Positions 49,627 through 57,681 of a stretch of 64,000 bases of DNA are shown here, one piece after another (the stretch's first letter is position 1; each line of letters starts with the position of its first letter). This DNA comes from Acinetobacter baumannii. GTDB taxonomy: Bacteria > Pseudomonadota > Gammaproteobacteria > Pseudomonadales > Moraxellaceae. The notes below the pieces were generated by a model. That model saw only the letters and a list, made by a program, of their open reading frames with translations, did not search any database and was not told the origin of the DNA. The stretch is taken from NCBI RefSeq assembly GCF_009759685.1, contig NZ_CP046654.1:930001-994000 (forward strand), written 5' to 3'. The position numbers and the translations under genes are program-made.

Positions 49627-50256
49627 ATGTCGGGTCTATTGTTTGTCGTTTCTGCTGCATCAGGAACGGGCAAAACATCTTTGGTGAAAGCCCTACTTGA
49701 CCGTGTGAGCAATTTACATGTTTCAGTTTCGCATACTACCCGAGGTCAACGACCAGGTGAGTTAGATGGTGTTCACTATCACTTCACAACAAAAGATGAA
49801 TTTTTAGACCAAGTAAACCAAGGTGGATTTATCGAATATGCTGAAGTATTTGGTAACTACTATGGCACTTCGCAAGCAACCGTAAAACAACAGTTAGCTC
49901 AAGGACATGATGTCTTGCTTGAAATTGACTGGCAAGGTGCAGAGCAAGTACGTAAGCTGTTTCCTGAATCTAAACAGATCTTTATTTTACCACCTACTCA
50001 ATTCGATTTACGTCAACGTTTATCTAACCGTGGTACAGACTCTGTTGAAGTTATTGAACACCGCTTAAGCTGTGCTGTTGAAGACATGCAGCATTATGTA
50101 AATTTCGACTATATCATCATTAATGATGACTTTAATAAAGCCCTACATGAGCTTGAAGCCGTCATTACGGCAAATCGTTTAGTCTTATCTCAACAGGCAA
50201 AAAGACATCAAAATCTAATTCAAGACTTGATTACTCCACAACCAAAACAGGAATAA
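49627..50256 (+). CDS. gmk: Guanylate kinase
   Basis: 209 residues from the ATG at 49627, with AGGA upstream. It phosphorylates GMP to GDP with ATP. The P-loop is SAASGTGKTSLV (Lys16), followed by the GMP-binding region HTTRGQRPGELDGVHYHF and GFIEYAEVFGNYYGTS, and the Walker B-like VLLEIDWQGAEQVRK. It is followed by rpoZ and spoT, an order seen in many gammaproteobacteria. Confidence 0.97.
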   Translation: MSGLLFVVSAASGTGKTSLVKALLDRVSNLHVSVSHTTRGQRPGELDGVHYHFTTKDEFLDQVNQGGFIEYAEVFGNYYGTSQATVKQQLAQGHDVLLEIDWQGAEQVRKLFPESKQIFILPPTQFDLRQRLSNRGTDSVEVIEHRLSCAVEDMQHYVNFDYIIINDDFNKALHELEAVITANRLVLSQQAKRHQNLIQDLITPQPKQE

Positions 50257-50328
50257 CTTGAGTCTGGAACGAAAGCCTTTTATACTATTTAGTCTGTTCA
50301 AATTTACCATTCCAAAACGAGAACTTTT

Positions 50329-50607
50329 ATGGCACGCGTCACCGTTGAAGATTGTTTAGATCATGTAGACAACCGTTTTGAGCTTGTGCTCGTTGCAAGT
50401 AAACGTGCTCGTCAATTGGCACGTCAAGGCATGGAGCCAACTGTAGAATGGGATAACGACAAACCAACAGTTGTTGCTTTACGTGAAATCGCTGTAGGTC
50501 ACGTAACGAAAGAAATTCTTAAACAACGTGAGCAAGATTACCAAACTTCTAGTCTTGATCTTGCCCTTTCTACAAACAGCTTAAATTTAGAAGGTTTTTC
50601 TTTCTAA
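50329..50607 (+). CDS. rpoZ: RNA polymerase omega subunit
   Basis: 92 residues. [20 protein letters not shown] and [14 protein letters not shown] are the omega signature. It stabilises the beta' subunit and forms part of a ppGpp site in E. coli RNA polymerase. It lies 72 bases after gmk and has a strong terminator. Confidence 0.96.
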   Translation: MARVTVEDCLDHVDNRFELVLVASKRARQLARQGMEPTVEWDNDKPTVVALREIAVGHVTKEILKQREQDYQTSSLDLALSTNSLNLEGFSF

Positions 50608-50623
50608 TTACTCCTGTTTCTAT

Positions 50624-50655
50624 AAAAAACCATCGTTTTTTTGCGATGGTTTTTT
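50624..50655 (+). terminator. rpoZ terminator
   Basis: Stem AAAAAACCATCG/CGATGGTTTTTT with a T-rich loop, 16 bases after the stop. spoT therefore likely has its own promoter. Confidence 0.92.
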
Positions 50656-50815
50656 ATTTGGCTTATGCATATTTAAAACATATTGGTAAAAGCAATTATT
50701 TTCATTGAAAAAAAAATACACTTTTTCAAACGAAAAAATTGACAAGTTCCGCAATATGCTTTTCATTAAGAAGTAGATAGATTTAGTTTTTTAAGCAACA
50801 GAAAAAGGGTGGTCT

Positions 50816-52921
50816 ATGCCAGGCGAAGAGGTCAGCCAAGCCAAGCAACAGCTCAAATTAATTATCGACCCTTACTTATCGGTAAGTGAAGTCGAAAAAG
50901 TGCTTGCTGCCTGCGATTTTGGAGATCTGGCACACACTGGTATTACCCGTAAAAGTGGTGAACCTTATATTCTGCATCCTATCGCGGTTAGCTGTATTTT
51001 AGCGAATATGCGTCTGGATCCTGAAACATTAATGGCTGCACTTTTACATGATGTCATTGAAGACACTCAATATACAAAAGACGATATTATTGAGCGATTT
51101 GGGCAAACAGTTGCAGAGCTTGTTGATGGCGTAACCAAATTAAGCCAGTCGAGCGATAAAGAATATAATAAAGCTGCTTCTTTTAGAAAAATTCTACAAG
51201 CTACTTTGCAAGATCCACGCGTCATTATTATTAAACTAGCTGATCGCTACCACAATATGACCACATTGGGCGCCTTACGGCCCGATAAGCGTGCTCGTAT
51301 TGCTCAAGAAACCTTTGATATTTTCGTACCGATGGCAAGATTAGTCGGCATGAATGAAATGGCCGATAACCTTGAAAATTTATGTTATCAAAATCTCGAT
51401 TTAGATATGTTTGATAACGTTCAAAATGCGTTGCTTCAAACCAAACCAGAGCGATGTAAATACCAAAGTATCTGGGAACAAAATCTTGCGGAGCTTCTCC
51501 ACAATTATCATATTCAAGGTCGAATTAAAAAGAAAAATAATAATATTGAGCTCTTACGCCATTTCGTAAAAAATGAAATGGATTTACAAGAACTTACTCA
51601 TAGCCATGCCTTTGAAATCGTTTTGCAATCCATTGCAGACTGCGATCGTTTAGTAGCAGCCTTAAAAGAAAATTTTCAGGTCATCCAATATCAAGATCAT
51701 ATCCGCCGCCCGTTACCAGGTGGCAATCAGTCATTAATGATCAAGCTTAAGGGTGAAAAAACTACCTTATCGCTCACTATTCAAACTGAGTTGATGCGTA
51801 AAGCTGCACGTTTCGGTGTAGTACTCGGCGAAAATGCCCCACAAACTTGCCGCTCTGCCATTCAAGCCTCCATGCAGAACCTAAATACACTCATTGATGG
51901 TGAATGTGCTAAAACGACTTTTAATGACTTACTTGATTATTTGCATCAAGAAAAAATTTGGGTTTACACACCACACGGCCAGTTACATGAGTTACCACAA
52001 GGTGCCACAGTAGTTGATTTTGCCTATTCAGCTAGTCTTTTCTTAGGCAACCATGCGGTAGGTGCGAAAGTTGATGGTGAAATTAAGCCACTTTCTACAC
52101 CATTAGTTAGTGGGCAGGTTATTGAGATTATTACTGACGTTTTAGCAACGCCAAATCCAGATTGGCTGAGCTTCATTAACACTCAAAAAGCTCGCCGTGC
52201 TTTACAGCACGTACTCAAAGACCAAGATATTGAAGAACAACGTTTAGTTGGTGCCCAAGCACTTTCACGAGCTTTGAAACTCTTTAATCGTTCTATTAAC
52301 GACCTTTCAGATGCAGATTGGTTGGATCTTTTACAATGGCGTCATATTGATAATAAAGATGCATTATTTGAGCAAATTGCTGTTGGAGATTTACTTCCTC
52401 AACTTGTAGCTAACCATTTGTTTGCAAATGACAAGCATCCTCGAGCAGAAAATTCAGATCGACTAATTCAAGGAACTGAAGGCATTGATGTTAAATATGC
52501 CCACTGTTGTAATCCTATTTTAGGCGATCCAATTCAAGGCCATTTAACACGACGTGGTTTAATTGTGCACCGTATTCGTTGTCATAATTTGCTTCATGAA
52601 CAACATTTACACCCAGAAAACATTATGCCGCTTCAATGGAAAGCAGATGACGTAGATGATGTACGTTTTACTGCTTACCTTGCGATTTATATGGCAATGA
52701 ATGATGAACAGGTATCAGACCTCATCTACCAATGTCGTAAAAATAATGCTGGGGTAGAAATGGTACATTCCAACGAACAGCGTACTTTCGTCAATATTGT
52801 AGTAAACAACCGTAAACATATTGCAAAAGTCATTCGTGATTTACGAATGCACTATGGCTTCCCACGTATTGAGCGTCTAGACGCCCCTGCTCCACAAATG
52901 GAAATTTCCAAAGTCAGCTAA
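50816..52921 (+). CDS. spoT: SpoT, (p)ppGpp hydrolase with degenerate synthetase domain
   Basis: 701 residues. The HD hydrolase site is intact: His54 in YILHPIAVS, His78-Asp79 in ALLHDVIEDT with Glu82-Asp83, and LADRYHNMTT (Asp143, Asn147). Residues about 220-380 occupy the synthetase place, but the usual motifs (YSIYRKM, GYQSLHT, EVQIRT) are replaced by KKKNNNIELLRHF, GGNQSLMIKLKG and SLTIQTELMRKAA, so synthesis is unlikely. TGS (about 385-445) and the C-terminal regulatory domains including ACT are kept. Moraxellaceae SpoT is reported as a monofunctional hydrolase. It precedes ridA, as in other gammaproteobacteria. Confidence 0.93.
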   Translation: MPGEEVSQAKQQLKLIIDPYLSVSEVEKVLAACDFGDLAHTGITRKSGEPYILHPIAVSCILANMRLDPETLMAALLHDVIEDTQYTKDDIIERFGQTVAELVDGVTKLSQSSDKEYNKAASFRKILQATLQDPRVIIIKLADRYHNMTTLGALRPDKRARIAQETFDIFVPMARLVGMNEMADNLENLCYQNLDLDMFDNVQNALLQTKPERCKYQSIWEQNLAELLHNYHIQGRIKKKNNNIELLRHFVKNEMDLQELTHSHAFEIVLQSIADCDRLVAALKENFQVIQYQDHIRRPLPGGNQSLMIKLKGEKTTLSLTIQTELMRKAARFGVVLGENAPQTCRSAIQASMQNLNTLIDGECAKTTFNDLLDYLHQEKIWVYTPHGQLHELPQGATVVDFAYSASLFLGNHAVGAKVDGEIKPLSTPLVSGQVIEIITDVLATPNPDWLSFINTQKARRALQHVLKDQDIEEQRLVGAQALSRALKLFNRSINDLSDADWLDLLQWRHIDNKDALFEQIAVGDLLPQLVANHLFANDKHPRAENSDRLIQGTEGIDVKYAHCCNPILGDPIQGHLTRRGLIVHRIRCHNLLHEQHLHPENIMPLQWKADDVDDVRFTAYLAIYMAMNDEQVSDLIYQCRKNNAGVEMVHSNEQRTFVNIVVNNRKHIAKVIRDLRMHYGFPRIERLDAPAPQMEISKVS

Positions 52922-52972
52922 AATTTGTTCTGCTTTACTAAAATCTAACTTCTAGAAGTACTTAATCAATTA

Positions 52973-53008
52973 AATCGATGATACTTTTGTCAAAACGTAT
53001 CATCGATT
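52973..53008 (+). repeat. Long inverted repeat between spoT and ridA
   Basis: Perfect 12-bp arms (AATCGATGATAC) enclose a smaller inverted repeat TTTTG-T-CAAAA, making a nearly continuous 36-base hairpin 33 bases before the ridA start. No U tract follows on either strand. It could be an operator, an RNA stability or processing site, or a weak terminator. Confidence 0.6.
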
Positions 53009-53041
53009 ATGATGAAAAAAGATTTAATCAAGGAGAACCAA

Positions 53042-53425
53042 ATGTCCCGTCAAGTCATTCATACTGAAAATGCCCCTGCTGCCATCGGCACATATTCTCA
53101 AGCCATTTTAGTAGGTAACACACTATATCTATCAGGGCAAATTGGTTTAGATCCTTACAGTATGGAACTTGTAGACGGCATTGAAGCTCAAATCCGCCGT
53201 GTTTTTGATAACCTTAAAGCAGTATGTGAAGCTGCAGGCGGCACACTTGCAGATATTGCAAAGCTCAATATTTTTCTTACTGATTTATCTAATTTCCAAC
53301 TCGTTAACCAAATTATGGGCGAATATTTTGCTCAACCATACCCAGCGCGTGCTGCACTTGGTGTAGCAAGCCTGCCTAAAGGGGCTTTAGTTGAAATGGA
53401 TGGAATTGTTATTATTAATCAGTAA
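53042..53425 (+). CDS. ridA: RidA family enamine/imine deaminase
   Basis: 127 residues from the ATG at 53042, with AAGGAG upstream. It hydrolyses reactive 2-aminoacrylate-type enamines made by PLP enzymes. Seen are [21 protein letters not shown], the active-site region [19 protein letters not shown] with the key Arg, and the conserved acidic end. It follows spoT by 120 bases with a hairpin in between. Confidence 0.95.
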   Translation: MSRQVIHTENAPAAIGTYSQAILVGNTLYLSGQIGLDPYSMELVDGIEAQIRRVFDNLKAVCEAAGGTLADIAKLNIFLTDLSNFQLVNQIMGEYFAQPYPARAALGVASLPKGALVEMDGIVIINQ

Positions 53426-53465
53426 GATAAAATATTAACTAGAAATTATTTAGCTCTAAAATTAG

Positions 53466-53527
53466 ATACCACCCCAGCTTAAAAAGCTGAGTAACTCTCA
53501 GATTTCCGCTTAGGTGGTATTTTTTTA
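53466..53527 (+). terminator. Branched terminator after ridA
   Basis: Outer stem ATACCACC/GGTGGTAT closes an interior with a second hairpin CAGCTT-AAA-AAGCTG and a small GAG/CTC pairing, then T7. The branched shape is more complex than other terminators in the window. Confidence 0.75.
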
Positions 53528-53571
53528 TCCAAAATCCCAATAACGATAAATGAGATTTTAAATGAATTTCA

Positions 53572-53601
53572 TTGACAAACGATAATAATTATCAATAATA
53601 T
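53572..53601 (+). promoter_or_regulatory. bfd promoter
   Basis: A perfect -35 TTGACA at 53572-53577 and a -10 like TAATAT at 53596-53601, 18 bases apart, precede bfd. The spacer and -10 are covered by a Fur box, which fits repression when iron is plentiful. Confidence 0.6.
53581..53599 (+). promoter_or_regulatory. Fur box upstream of bfd
   Basis: The 19-mer starting GATAATAATTATC matches the Fur consensus GATAATGATAATCATTATC at 14 of 19 positions by my count. It overlaps the bfd promoter spacer and -10. Bfd is an iron-starvation protein under Fur control in other gammaproteobacteria. Confidence 0.7.
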
Positions 53602-53634
53602 CAATTATCGCATTTATATTTGGGGATTACTCCC

Positions 53635-53829
53635 ATGTACGTTTGCTTGTGTCGTGGCATTACCGATCAGGATATTAAAGACGCTATTGAAAATGGCGCT
53701 GAAAGCTATCGTGAAATTCGCGATTTGCTTGATCTTGGTACTTGCTGTGGACGCTGTGCACCAGAAGCACGTGCTATTATTAGTGAAGAATTAGCAGAAA
53801 TTGCTGCTCGCATTTCTGTAGCTGCATAA
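53635..53829 (+). CDS. bfd: Bacterioferritin-associated ferredoxin
   Basis: 64 residues from the ATG at 53635, with GGGGA upstream. The four [2Fe-2S] ligands sit as in E. coli Bfd: Cys4, Cys6 in MYVCLCRG, and Cys38, Cys41 in GTCCGRCAPEARA. Bfd docks on bacterioferritin and passes electrons to the heme to release stored iron. The adjacent bfr is the expected partner but has its own upstream region. Confidence 0.95.
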   Translation: MYVCLCRGITDQDIKDAIENGAESYREIRDLLDLGTCCGRCAPEARAIISEELAEIAARISVAA

Positions 53830-53868
53830 TAAAAATTAATATTTAACAAAAATTTATTGACTCCTCCA

Positions 53869-53916
53869 CCGCTTTTTGCGGAACGTTAAATGTTCCTCAT
53901 TGAAGCGGTTTTTTTT
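53869..53916 (+). terminator. bfd terminator with internal hairpin
   Basis: Outer stem CCGCTT/AAGCGG encloses a second hairpin GGAAC/GTTCC and is followed by T8. Confidence 0.8.
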
Positions 53917-54029
53917 GGAAGGAAATTCACATTTACCAATATCGTGTTGTTTTTGATTGCGATTTTCATTTGCTGTTCCATAAATTACTCGCCATATCCA
54001 TGATTGTTCACTAAAATGAATTTATAGAT

Positions 54030-54050
54030 TGCCTTAATTGAATTAAGGCA
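54030..54050 (+). promoter_or_regulatory. 21-base inverted repeat before bfr
   Basis: Perfect 9-base arms TGCCTTAAT/ATTAAGGCA with a TGA centre lie 23 bases before the bfr start. It could be an operator or an mRNA hairpin just upstream of the ribosome site. Confidence 0.5.
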
Positions 54051-54073
54051 GAAATTGTTTTGGAGTAGCTACA

Positions 54074-54538
54074 ATGAAAGGCAATCGTGATCTCATTAAT
54101 CAGCTCAACCAAGTGCTGTATCATCATTTAACTGCAATTAATCAATACTTTTTACACTCTCGTATGTTTAATGATTGGGGAATTGAACAACTCGGTTCTG
54201 CCGAATATAAAGAATCAATTCGCCAAATGAAGCATGCTGATAAAATTATTGAGCGTATCTTATTTTTAGAAGGTCTCCCTAATCTTCAACACTTAGGTAA
54301 ATTGTATATCGGTCAACATACAGAAGAAGTTCTGCAATGCGACATCCGTAAAGTAAAAGAAAATATTGAAGCAATTCAGAAAGCGGTCGCTTTAGCCGAA
54401 ACAGAACAAGACTATGTAACGCGTGATTTGGTACAAGAAATCTTAGAAAAAGAGGAAGAATATTGGGATTGGTTAGATACTCAAATTGATCTTATTGGCA
54501 GTGTTGGTATCGAAAATTATATCCAAAGCCAAATGTAA
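54074..54538 (+). CDS. bfr: Bacterioferritin, heme-type subunit lacking ferroxidase ligands
   Basis: 154 residues, collinear with E. coli Bfr without gaps. Met52, which binds heme between two subunits, is kept in QMKHAD. Of the six ferroxidase ligands only His54 and Glu127 remain; positions 18, 51, 94 and 130 are His, Gln, Val and Tyr in place of Glu, Glu, Glu and His. In Neisseria and some pseudomonads such subunits mix with a second, catalytic subunit. It therefore may need a partner Bfr encoded elsewhere. It follows bfd. Confidence 0.93.
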   Translation: MKGNRDLINQLNQVLYHHLTAINQYFLHSRMFNDWGIEQLGSAEYKESIRQMKHADKIIERILFLEGLPNLQHLGKLYIGQHTEEVLQCDIRKVKENIEAIQKAVALAETEQDYVTRDLVQEILEKEEEYWDWLDTQIDLIGSVGIENYIQSQM

Positions 54539-54545
54539 TTCCTCA

Positions 54546-54582
54546 TAAAAAAAATCCCCTTGTACTCAAGGGGATTTTTTTT
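54546..54582. terminator. Bidirectional terminator, bfr/pglL
   Basis: Stem AATCCCCTT/AAGGGGATT with long A and T flanks between two convergent genes. Confidence 0.93.
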
Positions 54583-56209
54583 ATTTATTTTTTAACAACT
54601 CTGCCAAAGTTATTTGCTGTCGATAAAGATGCTGCAAAATAAATATTTGCTGCTCGGCCTGTTCTACTTTTCCATTATAGGCAAGTAGCTGGGCATATTT
54701 ACGCAAGTTATAAGGCGTCGCTTTATTCTTCACAAAATTACCCCATACTGCTAAATCAGCATCAGATAAAGTAGTTTCAGGCTTCATCTCAATCCATTTT
54801 AGACGCTGCTCAAACTGCGTTAAAATAAAAATCTGATTACTTCCTAAAATCTCAGCATTTGGCTGTTTATTCTTAAACAGCAAATTACTATTTGTGACAT
54901 AGACATTATAGTCACGCCAAATTGCTACCAGAAGTATTACACTTATTCCCCAAATTAATCGAAGAACCTGCTTGTTGAGTACAATACCTTTGAGTACAGG
55001 TGTCTGTGCCTGAATTATGCCTAATAAGAAACCACAAGTAAGTAAGAAGTAAGCGTAGCGTTGAGGAAACTCTAACATGGCATGAATGAGTACGGTACAC
55101 ACCATCATAATTGCAATAATTGAGATAGTTTCTTTAGCCTGCTGATTTAGCCAAACGAACCAACATGCAAAGTAAGCAATAATGACTATACCTATTGGGA
55201 TACCGTTCCAGATGATGAGATCTAATAAAATATTATGGGCACTGGTCGTCCACTCAGTTGTTGGAAAAAGAGCATAAGCTGACATTTGCGCCACACTGGT
55301 TTGGTGCCAACCATACCCCAACCAAGGATGCTGCTGTACAGCAAGTAGCATTTGGGTCCAGATATTAAAACGTAAATATCCAGAACTTGCTCTTTCAACT
55401 AAACTACTTGCTTGGGTTACTTCAGCGCTTGACCATGCTTCAATTAAACTAGTAGCAAATGGCAGAATCACGCCAGCTATTACAAAAAAACCAGCGCACC
55501 ACAAGAACCCTTGCATAAAACCAAATCTTTTTTGTTTTCCAAATAGTTTAACTATCCAATAGATAAGTAAAAATGGAAAAACGACCCAAGACGTTCTTGA
55601 TTGGCTTAAAGTGATTGTAAACAAGATAAGGAGTGCTGAAGGGAAAAGTAACCAAACTGTTGCTTTATTCTTTTCATATAAAAATAGACAACCTAATAGC
55701 CCCATAATCAGAAAGGTTGCCATATTGTTAGGTTGACCAAAGTTGCCGTAAGGACGGTTACCAATTAAATGCAACATATGCACAAAATGAGACTCAATAT
55801 TTAACCATTGGCATATCGCAATAAAGCTGGTCGCAATTGATACAATAATCAGTAATAAACTAAAGCCTGTAAAAATTTGATCTCGCTTTTGTTGATCTAG
55901 TGACAAGTTATAACCCGCCACAACCATAAACCAGAAGCCTAATAAGTAAAGTGAACTTAACAAAGCTGTACTAAAATCAAAAACTAGACCAAAAGCCCAC
56001 TGCACCACTGGAATTAAAATAAATGGCAATAGCAATAATTGTGCACGCGGAATTTTAATATTTTGATAAAAAAGTGCAGCTAAGACACTTAAACCTGCCG
56101 CAAAAGTACTCATTTCACTAGAAAACATTACCCAAGGGTTATAGTGAAATGGTGATAACCACGCAAAACCCAACAAAATTGCTGCGAGGAACAGAAAGAA
56201 TACTTGCAT
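54581..56209 (-). CDS. pglL: O-oligosaccharyltransferase PglL
   Basis: 542 residues with about 12 membrane segments and a C-terminal soluble tail. The Wzy_C/PglL signature is seen around the periplasmic loop with QQHPWLGYGWHQTSVAQM and the NAHN-like SAHNILLDLIIWNG. PglL moves undecaprenyl-linked glycan to serine or threonine of many periplasmic and outer-membrane proteins. In A. nosocomialis and A. baumannii it lies next to tfpO and pilA, as here. It lies 106 bases after tfpO. Confidence 0.87.
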   Translation of the reverse strand: MQVFFLFLAAILLGFAWLSPFHYNPWVMFSSEMSTFAAGLSVLAALFYQNIKIPRAQLLLLPFILIPVVQWAFGLVFDFSTALLSSLYLLGFWFMVVAGYNLSLDQQKRDQIFTGFSLLLIIVSIATSFIAICQWLNIESHFVHMLHLIGNRPYGNFGQPNNMATFLIMGLLGCLFLYEKNKATVWLLFPSALLILFTITLSQSRTSWVVFPFLLIYWIVKLFGKQKRFGFMQGFLWCAGFFVIAGVILPFATSLIEAWSSAEVTQASSLVERASSGYLRFNIWTQMLLAVQQHPWLGYGWHQTSVAQMSAYALFPTTEWTTSAHNILLDLIIWNGIPIGIVIIAYFACWFVWLNQQAKETISIIAIMMVCTVLIHAMLEFPQRYAYFLLTCGFLLGIIQAQTPVLKGIVLNKQVLRLIWGISVILLVAIWRDYNVYVTNSNLLFKNKQPNAEILGSNQIFILTQFEQRLKWIEMKPETTLSDADLAVWGNFVKNKATPYNLRKYAQLLAYNGKVEQAEQQIFILQHLYRQQITLAELLKNK

Positions 56210-56315
56210 AGTGATAGGTTTGAGACTATTAGAAATGGGTGAAATTATACATGGAACCCTAAAGAAAAATGTATGAGTCTATATGAAAAGGACTTGATAA
56301 AGTTTACTTCAAAAG

Positions 56316-57626
56316 TTAAGGAATTTTTGAGGTTGGTACTAAGTGCTCCGCACCACCATAAAACCAAAAGTTTGGAGCCATTCGTCCTCCATAGCTTCCA
56401 CAATTCCAACAATTTAAATCTTGTCCTAAATACATTATTGTGATGTATAAGAATAAAACTCCCCATAAAGCAATCAGTATTTTTGTCGATCTAAAAGAAT
56501 ATTGGGAACTAGAAGTTAACTCTCTATGAGAAAAAGTAAAAGCTATAAATAATACACAGGCAATTTGTGACGCTGGGTACACCATACTACCTGAGAACAT
56601 TGCATCAACTAAAACGGCGATCACACCAACTTTCAAAATTAGTGAAACAGTTTTATCTTTAAATAAGCCAATTAACTGGGTCAACATCCATATACAGAAT
56701 ATGAGACCTATAATGCCCCATTCAAAAATAAGTCTTAAATATAGATTATGTATATGACGTCCATACGCATACTGGATCTTAGACAAATAGCCACCACCAA
56801 CCCCAGTAAATGGGTGCTGTTTCCATTGTTCAAATACAAACTTCCACATTTCTGCGCGCAGCGATGTCCCCGCTCGTATTACAGTCATTGTACTTTTTTC
56901 AGCTAAAAAAATAGTAATTTTATAAACAAAAAAAGCTAAAAAAATATAAATACAGCTTTGCAAAATAAGCTTTCGATTTTCTTTAGAGTATATAAAGAGA
57001 ACTAGTAATCCTGTCATTACCGCAAGTAAAGCGGACCTAGCTCCATCAAAAAACCATGCTAAAGCAAAAAAGAAAATTGCTATAGGGTAAGAATAAGAGA
57101 TATAAGGATATTTCTTATTTTTTAGATAAATCAGGAAGAAAAACAAGGGAACAATAACACTATCATAAATCCGAATCGTGCCAGAGTTAAACTGCCAATC
57201 AAACCATTGTTGATGGATAATAAAATTAAAAATAGAAATCAAAATAAACAAACATGGAATAATCGCTGTAACTACAATTAGTGCAATACCATGCTCTATA
57301 TTTTTTATATTCCTTAACTCATATGTTAAGGCAGAAAATATAAAAAGTAATGCTATCACAGACCAAAGCTCTTGAAACTCAAAAATTTCCCAATTTATTT
57401 GTTGAGTTAATATGAGCCCAGCAATAATAAAAAAAGTAATTTGACTATAAATTGAAAATTTTAGTTTTTTTGCGAAGATTAATATTAATAAAGCATATAG
57501 CGCTAAAGGAAACTGCAATAAACGAAGTTCATCATATTGAAAAATAGACCAGCCAGTTTGATACCCTAATATAGCTGTAATAAGATAAATTGCGACTAAT
57601 AGAAATAGAATAATTTTTTTTAACAT
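56316..57626 (-). CDS. tfpO: Pilin-specific oligosaccharyltransferase TfpO
   Basis: 436 residues from the ATG at 57626; a TTG 15 bases upstream also opens the frame. It has about 10-12 membrane segments and the Wzy_C ligase block FEQWKQHPFTGVGGGYLSKI followed by GRHIHNLYLRLIFEWG. The base composition is more AT-rich than its neighbours. TfpO glycosylates the C-terminal serine of the type IV pilin, and the pilA next door does end in serine. A terminator lies between the two genes, so tfpO is either read through or separately started. Confidence 0.85.
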   Translation of the reverse strand: MLKKIILFLLVAIYLITAILGYQTGWSIFQYDELRLLQFPLALYALLILIFAKKLKFSIYSQITFFIIAGLILTQQINWEIFEFQELWSVIALLFIFSALTYELRNIKNIEHGIALIVVTAIIPCLFILISIFNFIIHQQWFDWQFNSGTIRIYDSVIVPLFFFLIYLKNKKYPYISYSYPIAIFFFALAWFFDGARSALLAVMTGLLVLFIYSKENRKLILQSCIYIFLAFFVYKITIFLAEKSTMTVIRAGTSLRAEMWKFVFEQWKQHPFTGVGGGYLSKIQYAYGRHIHNLYLRLIFEWGIIGLIFCIWMLTQLIGLFKDKTVSLILKVGVIAVLVDAMFSGSMVYPASQIACVLFIAFTFSHRELTSSSQYSFRSTKILIALWGVLFLYITIMYLGQDLNCWNCGSYGGRMAPNFWFYGGAEHLVPTSKIP

Positions 57627-57643
57627 ATTTATTTTCTTCAATA

Positions 57644-57674
57644 AAAAAAGAGAGGCCGAAACCTCTCTTTTTTA
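57644..57674 (-). terminator. pilA terminator
   Basis: Perfect stem AGAGAGG/CCTCTCT with A and T runs on both sides, 8 bases after the pilA stop. It should make most pilA transcripts monocistronic and lower tfpO expression. Confidence 0.88.
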
Positions 57675-57681
57675 TATCAAC

